Numbered from the stretch's first letter, positions 36,199 through 45,057 are shown. The stretch: 64,000 bases of DNA from Acholeplasmataceae bacterium (GCA_030603805.1 JAUVXD010000005.1:60425-124424), one strand, 5' to 3'. The notes: a model not told the origin generated them from the sequence alone. A program made the numbers and translations.

Positions 36199-36777
36199 TT
36201 ATTTATTATATGACTTGTAGTATTCAAATGAATATGTGGATTTCCCAACTTCAATACCATCCGAAAAAAACCTCAGTTCAATCTCTCTAAGTTTTCTATC
36301 GATAATATAAAGTATGCCAAGCTCATAATCTGAAACAGTCTTTAAATCAATACTTCCCTCCCAATGGAAATTACTCGATTGTTTGTTTGTAAGTGCCATC
36401 AGTCTGTCTGCATCAGATCTAATTTTTTCTAAATCTCTACCTCTTTTTTTCATCTCAATAGCAATCAGATTATCCTTGGGCTTTTCTCCTCGGCTATGAA
36501 CTATAAGGTCACAAACTACTGTAACCTTAGCTTCACGTGATGTTCCTCTGTCAGTTAGTATAGCTTTGATTTTATCCCCGTTTCTATTGTATTCAGCATC
36601 TACATAATATTCTCTAAAATGAGTATTCTCTAAATGCTTTTCTAACTGACTTTTCAAAGATGCACATAAACTTCTTTCGCTAACATCTCTTAAAATGTTG
36701 CTTTCATCTTTAATTAGAAAATCCTTATTTGCACGATAAAATATTGACAATAGCTCATTCTTTACTGAATATTCCAT
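36199..36777 (-). CDS. PD-(D/E)XK nuclease-like protein, third gene of the TIR-like operon
   Basis: 192 residues. The core VVCDLIVHSRG followed by NLIAIEMKKRGRD matches the Asp...Glu-x-Lys pattern of restriction-endonuclease-fold proteins (about residues 87-116). An N-terminal helical part and a C-terminal LGILYIIDRKLREIELRFFS strand pair complete the fold. SD GGAG precedes the ATG. It follows the TIR-like gene by 56 bases on the same strand. The family is seen in many defence islands; nuclease activity is inferred. Confidence 0.65.
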   Translation of the reverse strand: MEYSVKNELLSIFYRANKDFLIKDESNILRDVSERSLCASLKSQLEKHLENTHFREYYVDAEYNRNGDKIKAILTDRGTSREAKVTVVCDLIVHSRGEKPKDNLIAIEMKKRGRDLEKIRSDADRLMALTNKQSSNFHWEGSIDLKTVSDYELGILYIIDRKLREIELRFFSDGIEVGKSTYSFEYYKSYNK

Positions 36778-36833
36778 TTAGGCTTCTCCTAATTCAAGTA
36801 TTTATGTTTTAACACACAGCAATATGATATGAT

Positions 36834-37343
36834 TCATAATCCGTAATATTTATTTGGCAATTTCATGCATTTCCTAGTATTATCAATCTCTAATTTTGAG
36901 TTGTTTCGATTCTTATTAGCTTGACTAATGCAATCATCAATTTGATCGAATAAGCTTGCATTTTGAACTAATACAGTGTATTTTTCATTATCTGACAATC
37001 TTGGTGGAAATGTCTCATAGTTTATATCATAAATCGTGTCTTGTCTAGTCTCTAACAAAACAGTAATAATTCCAAGTCTTTTGCCTACACCCCCTTTTAA
37101 TGCTTGATGAATCTCATAATCAACATGTGGACGTGTGTAAGTTTCTTTTCCGACAATACATAATAAAATCTGGCAATCAGACATTTTCGACAAAATAAAT
37201 TTACTTATTTCTTCATTATGCCATCCAGCAAAATCTACATCTTCAGGAACCGAGTAGTAACTTACTCCTAGTTCACTTAACTTTGACTTTATTTTTTTCA
37301 CGTGTTTCGTATCTGCAAGATGGTAACTAATAAATAATTTCAT
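36834..37343 (-). CDS. TIR-like protein (DUF1863/ThsB type)
   Basis: 169 residues. KLFISYHLADTKHVKKIKSKL matches the first strand and helix of TIR-like proteins, and VGKETYTRPHVDYEIHQALKGGVGKRLGI matches the ThsB-type block (VLIGSxTxxRxWVxYEI). In Thoeris systems ThsB makes a cyclic ADP-ribose signal from NAD after phage sensing. The neighbour on the upstream side is a membrane protein (9-base gap), a possible effector, instead of the usual SIR2/SLOG ThsA. NAD use is inference, and the catalytic Glu cannot be assigned with certainty. Confidence 0.78.
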   Translation of the reverse strand: MKLFISYHLADTKHVKKIKSKLSELGVSYYSVPEDVDFAGWHNEEISKFILSKMSDCQILLCIVGKETYTRPHVDYEIHQALKGGVGKRLGIITVLLETRQDTIYDINYETFPPRLSDNEKYTVLVQNASLFDQIDDCISQANKNRNNSKLEIDNTRKCMKLPNKYYGL

Positions 37344-37352
37344 GATCCTACC

Positions 37353-37781
37353 TCACACAAAAATAATCGCTAATAATCCACCTATAAGAATTGGCACATA
37401 CAATAGGATGATTGATGGTGATTTAAAACCAATCAGAGGTGACACTTTTAGCCCATGATATTTTGCATCTGACTTTACATCTTCATCTTTAAATGACATT
37501 CGAAAGTCAATTTCTTCTTCTCTAAAACCTCTAACCTTATCGAATAAGTTGCGAAAACTTTTCTCTAACATATAATAGTATAAATCCAACATCATAAACA
37601 AAGCAGCAATAATTAATGCCAATATGAGTGCAACTTTGACTTGATTACCACTATTAATACTAAATCCCAATGTGATTGTAATTGTTATGAGTGAAACTGT
37701 CCATGATTTGATTGTATTTGAATAACCAGACAGTCTACCAATCACTTCTTGTATTAGTTTTAAGTGCTCGATTTTATTCAT
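37353..37781 (-). CDS. Three-helix membrane protein, possible SLATT-like effector
   Basis: 142 residues with hydrophobic segments at about 26-44, 49-71 and 118-141. A long cytoplasmic loop with YYYMLEKSFRNLFDKVRGFREEEIDF lies between the second and third. Small membrane proteins of this size paired with TIR-like or nucleotide-signal enzymes often act as pore-forming effectors. Strong SD TAGGAGG precedes the ATG. First gene of the operon; its promoter region diverges from the sRNA promoter at 37953. Confidence 0.65.
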   Translation of the reverse strand: MNKIEHLKLIQEVIGRLSGYSNTIKSWTVSLITITITLGFSINSGNQVKVALILALIIAALFMMLDLYYYMLEKSFRNLFDKVRGFREEEIDFRMSFKDEDVKSDAKYHGLKVSPLIGFKSPSIILLYVPILIGGLLAIIFV

Positions 37782-37952
37782 TTGTTCCTCCTAATATTCG
37801 TCTATTCCTAACATTACACATTTTTAAGTTGTTGCATTTATGAAAACATATTCCTCTTCACGTCTCTACATTTTCTTCAATGTCTATACATATTTTGTAT
37901 ATTCGTGTAATGAACAGCTCAAAATTACTTGAATCTTTTTAAGTAAAAGTTG

Positions 37953-37980
37953 TTGTATAATGTGATTTATATAGTATAAT
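37953..37980 (+). promoter_or_regulatory. Promoter of the small RNA gene
   Basis: TTGTAT (37953-37958), 16-base spacer, perfect TATAAT (37975-37980). Predicted transcription start falls at about 37987, exactly the first base of the RNA's closing stem. Confidence 0.7.
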
Positions 37981-37986
37981 ATTACT

Positions 37987-38077
37987 GAACTAACTTGTGC
38001 AGGGTTAAAGCTGGGTTACCGAATGGTAGTAGGCGAAAGCCAAGAATTCCTTTGCTCCTAGGGTTAGTTCTTTTTTT
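37987..38077 (+). ncRNA. Small structured RNA, convergent with the HEPN gene
   Basis: About 85-91 nt. An 8-bp closing stem GAACTAAC (37987-37994) / GTTAGTTC (38063-38070) is followed by a run of seven T, so the closing stem doubles as terminator. Inside, GCAGGG (37999-38004) can pair with CTTTGC (38050-38055), and two small hairpins are seen: TACC-GAAT-GGTA (38017-38028) and GGC-GAAA-GCC with a GNRA-type tetraloop (38032-38041). No coding frame fits. The T run overlaps the stop codon of the DUF3644 gene on the other strand. I do not recognise the RNA family. Its link to the HEPN protein is inference from position. Confidence 0.7.
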
Positions 38078-39089
38078 ATTTTAGTGCTTCTTTTATCTTT
38101 TTGAACATGTCGGGATCATTACAAATGTCATCAATGATCTTCTGTGTTAACTCATATGAATAGGTATACGACCAATTTTCTCCTAATTTATGTTTATATG
38201 CAAATTCAGGAACATCTTTCATTTTAAAATGCTTGTTATAAAGATTAAAAGCATATGTTGTAAAATGCGTTTTAGCCCCATCACTAACCGGTGTAATTTG
38301 AATGTTTTGTTTAGTTAGTTCTTGATTGACATAAGCAAGCACTTGCTTATTAGATAAAGGATGCGTTAGGCTGGAATCAACCGCTTTATGAACCACTTTA
38401 AGTTCTGCATCTTTTGGAGATGTTTTCGAGATTTTAAAATCAGCATCACTTATATTTTTAACTTGTTTAACTGCTATTTGATAAGTAATAGCCATTGTTT
38501 GAGGAACAATATCGTTGTTACTTGTCTCAACCAATATATGATCAATGTACTTCTTGGTTGCTTCATATTTAGCTTTAATTTCTTTGTTATACTTGTGAAT
38601 AATTTGAATTGAATCTTGCGGGGAAGGCAAAAACATTGTAATGTAATTTGTTGGTAATTTATCGTTGATGCTAATATCAAAGTACTGATGCAACTTATTG
38701 CTGAAGTTCACGACACAGGCCATGAAAATATCATTAAACATAATTGCATATTCAGGAACAATCAAGTGGTTTGCCATGTTTCTTAAACCAACAACTGCTT
38801 CTAAATTAATCCGAATAGGATCTTTCGAGTTAGTCATAATCTTTTTAATCGCATCAGTTAGTGAAATAGTTCTATTGATATTTTTTTTATTATAATGTAT
38901 TGGTAATTCATTTTTTATCATGTAAGCTTTTAACATCAGTTCCCAAGCATTACAAATGAAAAAAGTAAAGCCTTCGACTTTATATTTGATTGTGGGTTTG
39001 TTATATATTTCAATAGCCAGGAGAAAAGCCTCTTGGCTTTTTTCTAACATAACATTTATTAATTTTTCACTCTCTTTTTTTACAGTCAT
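38076..39089 (-). CDS. DUF3644-family HEPN ribonuclease
   Basis: About 337 residues. The N-terminal 190 residues carry the DUF3644 pattern: EGFTFFICNAWELMLKAYMI and, near residue 105, LRNMANH, the R-x4-H signature of HEPN ribonucleases. The C-terminal part (about 240-337) looks like a winged-helix or DNA/RNA-binding domain (LSNKQVLAYVNQELTKQNIQ). HEPN proteins are RNA-cleaving toxins in many abortive-infection and toxin-antitoxin systems. The ATG at 39089 has SD GGGGTGG; GTG at 39098 is rejected. It faces the sRNA gene with overlapping 3' ends. Confidence 0.8.
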   Translation of the reverse strand: MTVKKESEKLINVMLEKSQEAFLLAIEIYNKPTIKYKVEGFTFFICNAWELMLKAYMIKNELPIHYNKKNINRTISLTDAIKKIMTNSKDPIRINLEAVVGLRNMANHLIVPEYAIMFNDIFMACVVNFSNKLHQYFDISINDKLPTNYITMFLPSPQDSIQIIHKYNKEIKAKYEATKKYIDHILVETSNNDIVPQTMAITYQIAVKQVKNISDADFKISKTSPKDAELKVVHKAVDSSLTHPLSNKQVLAYVNQELTKQNIQITPVSDGAKTHFTTYAFNLYNKHFKMKDVPEFAYKHKLGENWSYTYSYELTQKIIDDICNDPDMFKKIKEALK

Positions 39090-39435
39090 TTGTCCCACCC
39101 CAATACTTGTCTTTATTTATTATTATACTTTATTATAAGTTTATTTATTCATTTAAGTTGAAATATCAAGAGTCAGCATCATTTATATTTGTGCTACATA
39201 TTAAGAATGCTCAACGCTATAGAGCAAAATCAATATTACCGTAATTCTACACGCGCGTGTAGGGGGTGAAAGTGTTTTGTAGAAAAACTTCCACTTTTTG
39301 GCTTAATAGAGAGATTTGATTTAAACCTCAGTTTCAAAATCACGATTTTCAAAAAATGGTGCCACGTATTTTAGATGTGGGGCTTGCGGTCGTGAAAATT
39401 TTGTTAATGGAAACTGACCGGGGGGGTATCAAACA
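39090..39435. other. G-rich, structured gene-free region
   Basis: No coding frame. It contains the perfect 16-base palindrome CTACACGCGCGTGTAG (39247-39262) followed by a G run, a CACGA/TCGTG pair (39341-39345 and 39390-39394) enclosing GTGCCACGTATTTTAGATG, and a run of seven G (39420-39426). The GC content is well above that of the flanks. This looks like a conserved cis-acting site of a mobile element (transfer origin, replication or recombination site); which one is not decided. Confidence 0.5.
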
Positions 39436-40104
39436 TTAATTAATTGGTTTATGGCTCTCTTCATAAAGTTCTCTAGTCTCTATGGGTGTATGACCATTGT
39501 TTTCATACATCCTGGTATTATTATGAAGAATCATGGTGAGTCCAACAAATAAGTTTAATTGAACTTCATCTTTAAACTGATAACCTCGTTTATTGATATA
39601 GCCCATATAATCAGAAGGCTTTCCACCCATGATGATTTGATCATGTATTTCTAGCACATCGTAGCGAATGTCATCTGGTTTCTTAATCGCTACCAATTTA
39701 TTCGCTATGATGAACTTCTCTAGGTCTAATAAGGGTTTCATTGGTTCAACGTATTCATCATCTTCATACTTAAGAAACTCTTCCTTAGAGGGCAAATAGC
39801 GTGGTTTATTGGACTGTGCTAAAAGCAAGTCTTTAGCAACTCTAATATCCTTACTATCCTTTAAATAGAAATAGCCATTAGCAAGTATTCCTTGTTTAAA
39901 GGATAAGTCAATCTCATCGATGCTTGATAAAAGTTCAAGCAAAGGGATTGCTTCTTCTTTGGATAAAGATTCTTTCTCGTAATGATTAAATACTGAAATA
40001 AAGTCTTCTAGTTTAATCACACCATAAAGATTGATAGCTGCAAAAGCATATCTTTTAATAAGGATAAGTCGATTGGGTTTTTGATTGGTTGATTTATTTG
40101 CCAT
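39436..40104 (-). CDS. Hypothetical protein of mobile-element type
   Basis: About 222 residues, soluble, mostly helical, with an acidic middle (LPSKEEFLKYEDDEYVEPMKPLLDLEKF). I have the impression of a family common on Firmicutes integrative elements but cannot name it. The ATG at 40104 (MANKSTNQKPNRLILIKRYA) is chosen for the upstream GAAGAG site; the longer frame to 40149 overlaps the small membrane protein gene. Confidence 0.55.
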   Translation of the reverse strand: MANKSTNQKPNRLILIKRYAFAAINLYGVIKLEDFISVFNHYEKESLSKEEAIPLLELLSSIDEIDLSFKQGILANGYFYLKDSKDIRVAKDLLLAQSNKPRYLPSKEEFLKYEDDEYVEPMKPLLDLEKFIIANKLVAIKKPDDIRYDVLEIHDQIIMGGKPSDYMGYINKRGYQFKDEVQLNLFVGLTMILHNNTRMYENNGHTPIETRELYEESHKPIN

Positions 40105-40204
40105 TTGATATTCTCTTCTTTCTAAGTTCAATAAAAACATAGATAGCATTTGGTATTAGCATACTAAGTATAAAGATAATAATCACTCCAATTTCATAGA
40201 TCAT
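40094..40204 (-). CDS. Very small single-pass membrane protein
   Basis: 36 residues beginning MIYEIGVIIIFILSMLIPNA, one transmembrane helix and a basic tail (ELRKKRISNGK). SD AGGA lies 5 bases before the ATG and its end overlaps the start of the next gene by 11 bases, which suggests translational coupling. Short length keeps confidence low. Confidence 0.45.
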   Translation of the reverse strand: MIYEIGVIIIFILSMLIPNAIYVFIELRKKRISNGK

Positions 40205-40222
40205 AATGGTCCTCATTCTATT

Positions 40223-40334
40223 GCCGTTCACTGTGGTTTTTGCCATGTGAACGACATAAAGCTTTTTTGTCCTATAAAGGGTATGTAAAAGGTAGTATCT
40301 GTACCTCAAAAGGTATGTTGGTGTTGCCGTTCAC
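40223..40334. repeat. GCCGTTCAC repeats
   Basis: GCCGTTCAC at 40223-40231 and again at 40326-40334 (direct), plus the inverted near-copy GTGAACGAC at 40247-40255. They lie in the 180-base gap upstream of the two small genes and look like protein-binding half-sites. Confidence 0.5.
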
Positions 40335-40389
40335 ATACATTATTGGCATATCAGAAACGTTAAGATTAGGATATAACATAAAAGTCATC

Positions 40390-41340
40390 TTACAAACTGT
40401 TTTTAAACCAATCACATAACTCGCTAAATGTTCTTGATGTCAATCCAGATAAATCTGAATCATATTCGGTATTAAAAACTCCTCTTGGTTGTTTATCTGG
40501 GAATTTAGGTATATCATCTGTTTTATAAAAACCCAGATTTTTCTGAATATATTGCTCATTAAACCTTATTGAATCAAGTTCATCTTTCGAATAGTTAAAT
40601 AATAGTTCCGCTAATTTACTATGAATTTTCAAGTTGGAAGAGTGACTATTTTTAATACGTTCAACTAATTCATAGAGTGATAATCCCTTATCATCTTTTC
40701 TTAATAAAACAGAAACAATCCAAGTCTCATAAATATCAGAAACTAATTGTTCATGTCTAAATTTGTGAATTCTCGAATCACTGGTCGATGATTTTATTTC
40801 AATTTTCCTTGACTCTGTTATAGAGAAATCAAACTTCATTTTATCCATTGATTGCCAATAATTTGCAATGTTTGGTATCTCAATTTGGACAACATCAATA
40901 AAATATAGTTCAGCAAATAAGCCTTGCAACTCGACCATGGGGAGTTTTTGTTTATTCGCAAACATATTTTTAAGTGTATCGAACAAATCTCTAATGCCTA
41001 TGGAACTATCATTATCATCTTCAGTATAAACCAATGCTAGATGAAGAAAAGCAGAAACACTTGAAACATCTAAATCTTGGCAAATCAGTACATCAAAATG
41101 CCCGATTATTTGATTACCTGTATCACCCATTTTACACAGCATATTAGTGCCTAAGAAAAGTTTTTTAGTCTGTTGTGCCACTGCCCTAATTTTCTTGTTT
41201 TGACTTTCTTTTGCAAATAAAACATAACCCTCTCTAGTTACTCCAAAATAACAATCATTATGTTTTATTACATTGTACAAATCATCTGTAGGTTTGTCAA
41301 TTTCGAGCAAAACGGAATATAATTCTTTAATATCCATCAT
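40390..41340 (-). CDS. PD-(D/E)XK motif protein of the MORC-Z1 restriction system
   Basis: 316 residues of the type annotated as PD-(D/E)XK motif protein (DUF4420). The nuclease core is KFDFSITESRKIEIKSSTSDSR (about residues 158-179): Asp, then Glu-x-Lys. MMDIKELYSVLLEIDKP at the start is typical. It overlaps the Z1 gene stop by 4 bases. In the Dcm-MORC-Z1 gene group it is the likely DNA-cutting subunit. Confidence 0.78.
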   Translation of the reverse strand: MMDIKELYSVLLEIDKPTDDLYNVIKHNDCYFGVTREGYVLFAKESQNKKIRAVAQQTKKLFLGTNMLCKMGDTGNQIIGHFDVLICQDLDVSSVSAFLHLALVYTEDDNDSSIGIRDLFDTLKNMFANKQKLPMVELQGLFAELYFIDVVQIEIPNIANYWQSMDKMKFDFSITESRKIEIKSSTSDSRIHKFRHEQLVSDIYETWIVSVLLRKDDKGLSLYELVERIKNSHSSNLKIHSKLAELLFNYSKDELDSIRFNEQYIQKNLGFYKTDDIPKFPDKQPRGVFNTEYDSDLSGLTSRTFSELCDWFKNSL

Positions 41341-43508
41341 TCTTCACCTCTCGTTACAAAAGGTGCAAGTGAGTTAATCAAACTTGTCGGTAAATAAATT
41401 GCAAAAAACAGCGAGTAATAGTGTACACCTTCTAGTTTATTTGGTTTTACTAAATGTACTTGTAGATGAATATTATCAGGTCTATCATCTGGTAGTTTTC
41501 TATCACCAATATAATAATCCGGACTTTTCATATTTGGATTATGACCTTGTAAAAGCGTACTTAAGATTCGTCCATTTGCATCAATATTACGTTCTTCTTT
41601 GACTTCATAACGAACCCACATAATATCTGTTAATGGATCTATTTTTAGTTGTTGAAATCCCACACTCAATAAATCAAAAAAGTTCTTATGTAAATTACCT
41701 TCAAGTGGGTAGACATATTTATCAAAAACTAGTGATTTAACAATAGAAAAATTAATATCTGGAAGCAGTAAATGTTTTTGTGATGCTGAATAATCCTTTA
41801 TTATCAATCTTTCTTTATACATATTTATAAGATTTTCAAGCAATTCATTATTTTCGATTGCTATTTTCTCGTTCAAATATACTGTATTTTGTGTTTTTAT
41901 TTGGTCAAAATCAAGATTTTTCGTTTTAGCTACATTAGGACGAGTCAACCTTAAAACTTTACTGTTGTTTATAAATACGCGTCCTATTTCCTTGAATGGT
42001 GTCCCTTGATTCTTAGATTTTTCAATAATGTCCCATAGGGCATCATCATGTTCGAATATATGATGGAAGTCAGTCTTAATTTGCTGTGTAGTATAAACTC
42101 TACAAATATCTAGATATTTTTGTTTATAACCAAACCATCTAGCTCTTTGCTCGGTATTATCAACGTTACTCGTTGTCTTTGCGCGTCGAATGATATATGT
42201 AATTGCCAAACCTTTTATTGTAAGTCCTCTTTCAACCATATTGCCACCAACAAAAATGTTTGTCTTATATAGTTCGGAATTTTTACTTGCGTCTGTATCG
42301 CTATTACATAAATGCACTTTTGAACAGAATTTGATCGAATCGAGAATATATTCCTCAAGATCATCAAAAGTGGGCAAGATAGCACCATCTTTGCTGTAAT
42401 TATCATAAGATGACAATAGGATTCTTCTCAAGCCTTGATATGCAATATCTTCATTGAATTCTGCTTTTAATTTCCATGATTCTAATATGTTTTGAAGTTT
42501 ACCAACTACACTTGCATGATCAACTTTTCTTTGACTCGGATGAAACAACAAGGCATGATTTCCAAAATCACCTCTGTATTTTCTAATTCCGTTAGAAACA
42601 AAAAACGATGCTAATGCTTCAATTGCAGATTTAGGAACACCTTGTCCATCAAGTAACCCTGTTTCTGTTTCAGGTATTACTTTGATGTATTTATCTTGAT
42701 TATCTCCATGAAATTCTGATAATCCGCAGTAGCCCTCACCTGGATAAACTAGTTCTCCAAAGTCGGGAGATAAAAGATCCAAGGTATCGATTAAAATGTT
42801 TGCCTGTGGTGTAGCTGTAACTGATATGAAACTGTGAATCTTTATTTTATTCTTGAGTCTAATGACAGACTCATAAATTGTACTCATGTTATTCTTTGTG
42901 CTTTTACTATATTTTTTTGTGTTTAGAGTAGCTTGATCACCTTCATCATCAATTACTAATGTAGGAATCAAGGATAGTGACTCATTATTAAAAATATCAC
43001 CTATGAGATCTATATGTTTTTGGTGCTTTAATCCGATAATCACAACTTTTCTGCCTTGTTTAATGAAATCTTTAATTTGAGTAGAATCCAATAAATCAGA
43101 ATTGCTATTAGTATCGAGTATAACTAGTTTCATTGGATCAATTGCAAATGATTCTTTAAGTCGAGTGACATTTTGGTCCAACAGATTATTCTTATTACCT
43201 CCTAGTACTATTGAGATTTGATAACCATTATCAAATGCTAGTCCTATTAAAGAAATAAAGTTAGATGTTTTTCCGCTTTGAACTTTTCCAATTACAATAC
43301 CGGTCTTGGAGTCATAATCATCAGTTACAAAAGGATTTGGACACTGTGACAAAATATCAACACCATTTTGAATAATAGAGTCAATTGATTCTTTTGGATA
43401 ATCATCAGTTTCCATCACATCTTTTACGCATGATGTGAAAAATCCATCTGTAAAAATGGTCCATGTTTTATGTGATTTAATTGGGATTATTCTTAAAAGT
43501 CCCTTCAT
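41337..43508 (-). CDS. Z1-domain ATPase/helicase-like protein
   Basis: 723 residues. Superfamily II-like ATPase with Walker A GKVQSGKTSN (about residue 73), a Walker B-like TLVIDDEGDQ (about 185), VTATPQAN (motif III-like), and the Z1 block FVGGNMVERGLTIKGLAITYIIRRAKTTSNVDNTEQRARWFGYK. Known partner of MutL/MORC-type ATPases in restriction-like systems (Iyer, Abhiman and Aravind 2008; the MZA systems of Gao et al. 2020 also pair MutL and Z1). SD GAGG upstream; four bases after the MORC gene. Confidence 0.88.
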   Translation of the reverse strand: MKGLLRIIPIKSHKTWTIFTDGFFTSCVKDVMETDDYPKESIDSIIQNGVDILSQCPNPFVTDDYDSKTGIVIGKVQSGKTSNFISLIGLAFDNGYQISIVLGGNKNNLLDQNVTRLKESFAIDPMKLVILDTNSNSDLLDSTQIKDFIKQGRKVVIIGLKHQKHIDLIGDIFNNESLSLIPTLVIDDEGDQATLNTKKYSKSTKNNMSTIYESVIRLKNKIKIHSFISVTATPQANILIDTLDLLSPDFGELVYPGEGYCGLSEFHGDNQDKYIKVIPETETGLLDGQGVPKSAIEALASFFVSNGIRKYRGDFGNHALLFHPSQRKVDHASVVGKLQNILESWKLKAEFNEDIAYQGLRRILLSSYDNYSKDGAILPTFDDLEEYILDSIKFCSKVHLCNSDTDASKNSELYKTNIFVGGNMVERGLTIKGLAITYIIRRAKTTSNVDNTEQRARWFGYKQKYLDICRVYTTQQIKTDFHHIFEHDDALWDIIEKSKNQGTPFKEIGRVFINNSKVLRLTRPNVAKTKNLDFDQIKTQNTVYLNEKIAIENNELLENLINMYKERLIIKDYSASQKHLLLPDINFSIVKSLVFDKYVYPLEGNLHKNFFDLLSVGFQQLKIDPLTDIMWVRYEVKEERNIDANGRILSTLLQGHNPNMKSPDYYIGDRKLPDDRPDNIHLQVHLVKPNKLEGVHYYSLFFAIYLPTSLINSLAPFVTRGEE

Positions 43509-43512
43509 AAGA

Positions 43513-45057
43513 TTATTCCTCTTTTAGTTTAAGACTCTCTTCAAGTAAACTGTTCATTTTCATTCGAATATCTGATGGATCAATTCTATTATCCGGCGAC
43601 ATTACCGTACTCTCAATTTCTGCGATTGCCATGCTAAAGACAAACTTTGTCATTACAGCAATAAATTTGCTGTCATCGATTAAAGGACGAAAAAACGGAT
43701 GTTTCATATTTAGTGTGATTCGAAACAAATCTCCTTCTTTCTTAATTAATACCCATTGTGTTGAATTCTCGTCAAAATTTACTCTAAAATTATAGTGTAT
43801 ACCATTTCTATCAAGCCTTACATCAGATGTTTTTGGACCTTCAATAACAACTGATGTATCATCATCTGTATCTACGATTAGTGTGTTTACAGTCTCAGAT
43901 TTAGATTCAACCTCATTATCCTCTTCCACAATAGTGACTTGAGTATTTTCTACAATACCAGCTTGTTTTAATTCATTAACTGCTTGACCAATAATGTCAC
44001 TTGAGTTTGCTTTTTGTCTAACTCGAATCTTTTCAGATTTCTTGATTAAATCCTGAATAAGTGGAAGAAGTTTCTCAATAAACTTTTCTTCTAATCCTCC
44101 ATTATGCCAATCAAAATTATCCTTAGCTTGAGTTACCTTCCAATCGTCCATATGTAGTTCACCAAAAACTCTTTGATAGGGGAAATCATTGGAATTGCCG
44201 AATATTTCTTTTGGTCTATAGTTTTGTTCAACACCACCAATTATAACTCTATTTCGTCTAAGAAGTGCTAATCCGGCATCACTGACACTACCTTTTTGAC
44301 GGATTGCAACAAATCCCTTTACAGGTAAAGTTTGCCCTTCATGTTCAACGACAATGTCAATATCTGTTTTCCATTCTCTTGTCGTTCCATCAGGCAATAC
44401 TTCTTTAAATATTTCAACCTCTTCATAAAACAATTCTATTCCGTTGTAAATAATGCTAATATCCCCGCGTCGCAAATCTTCTCTGTAAATACTTGCTAGA
44501 AGAGACTTAACTTTCCCGATTGTTTTTCCACCAGTTATTTTTTTATTGAGGTTAGTTATTGTTAATATTGTAAAATGTTCATTAATACCTGCTTCTTCAA
44601 TGTCATAATCAACATAGTCTTCATGGGTTTTACTAATTCTATCAACATTTACACTTGCAATGTATTTCATATCCGAGCCTAATTGTGTAGAGACTAAGGT
44701 CCAATATGATCCAAACCAACAAGCAGCCGTCTTAAGTCCCATTCCAAATTCATTTCGTCCACTTGTTTTTACTGGTGGTTTATCAATTTTGATTGCTCTT
44801 TCAAAGTCTTCTAATTCCATACCAAACGCATTGTCTTTAATTGTAAGAACATCATTTCCATCAAGTTTTTGTTCATATGTAACCTCAACAACTAATTTTT
44901 TAAAATCTTGTAGTTTCTTTAAGTCATCTTGATAATCAAAAAAACTTTGGGTAGAATTATCGACAAACTCTGCAATAGCAGTCCATGGTTCATATCTCAA
45001 GTTCTTATATGTGGCATATACGCCAGTTGTAGGTCGTATATTAATTTTTTGTGTCAT
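43513..45057 (-). CDS. MORC/MutL-type GHKL ATPase
   Basis: About 514 residues. GHKL motifs: ATIAEFVDNS-type N box (WTAIAEFVDNSTQSF), DNAFGMELEDFERAI (G1 box) and GRNEFGMGLKTAACWFG (G2 box). The C-terminal half is less conserved and acidic. It is thought to act as an ATP-driven DNA clamp with the Z1 ATPase and nuclease. The second ATG (45057) has better spacing from GAGG than the first (45063). It overlaps the methyltransferase gene. Confidence 0.88.
   Translation of the reverse strand: MTQKINIRPTTGVYATYKNLRYEPWTAIAEFVDNSTQSFFDYQDDLKKLQDFKKLVVEVTYEQKLDGNDVLTIKDNAFGMELEDFERAIKIDKPPVKTSGRNEFGMGLKTAACWFGSYWTLVSTQLGSDMKYIASVNVDRISKTHEDYVDYDIEEAGINEHFTILTITNLNKKITGGKTIGKVKSLLASIYREDLRRGDISIIYNGIELFYEEVEIFKEVLPDGTTREWKTDIDIVVEHEGQTLPVKGFVAIRQKGSVSDAGLALLRRNRVIIGGVEQNYRPKEIFGNSNDFPYQRVFGELHMDDWKVTQAKDNFDWHNGGLEEKFIEKLLPLIQDLIKKSEKIRVRQKANSSDIIGQAVNELKQAGIVENTQVTIVEEDNEVESKSETVNTLIVDTDDDTSVVIEGPKTSDVRLDRNGIHYNFRVNFDENSTQWVLIKKEGDLFRITLNMKHPFFRPLIDDSKFIAVMTKFVFSMAIAEIESTVMSPDNRIDPSDIRMKMNSLLEESLKLKEE

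Noticed and set aside
36087..36290. 67-codon plus-strand frame at the end of the PD-(D/E)XK-like gene
   Set aside because: Overlaps a better supported gene on the other strand and lacks an SD.
37987..38077. sRNA considered as a ToxIN-type (type III) antitoxin array
   Set aside because: There is only one unit, no tandem repeats, and the neighbouring protein is HEPN-type, not ToxN/AbiQ-like.
37981..38080. sRNA considered as a riboswitch or attenuator leader
   Set aside because: No plus-strand gene follows; its terminator ends at the stop codon of a convergent gene, so it is a free-standing RNA.
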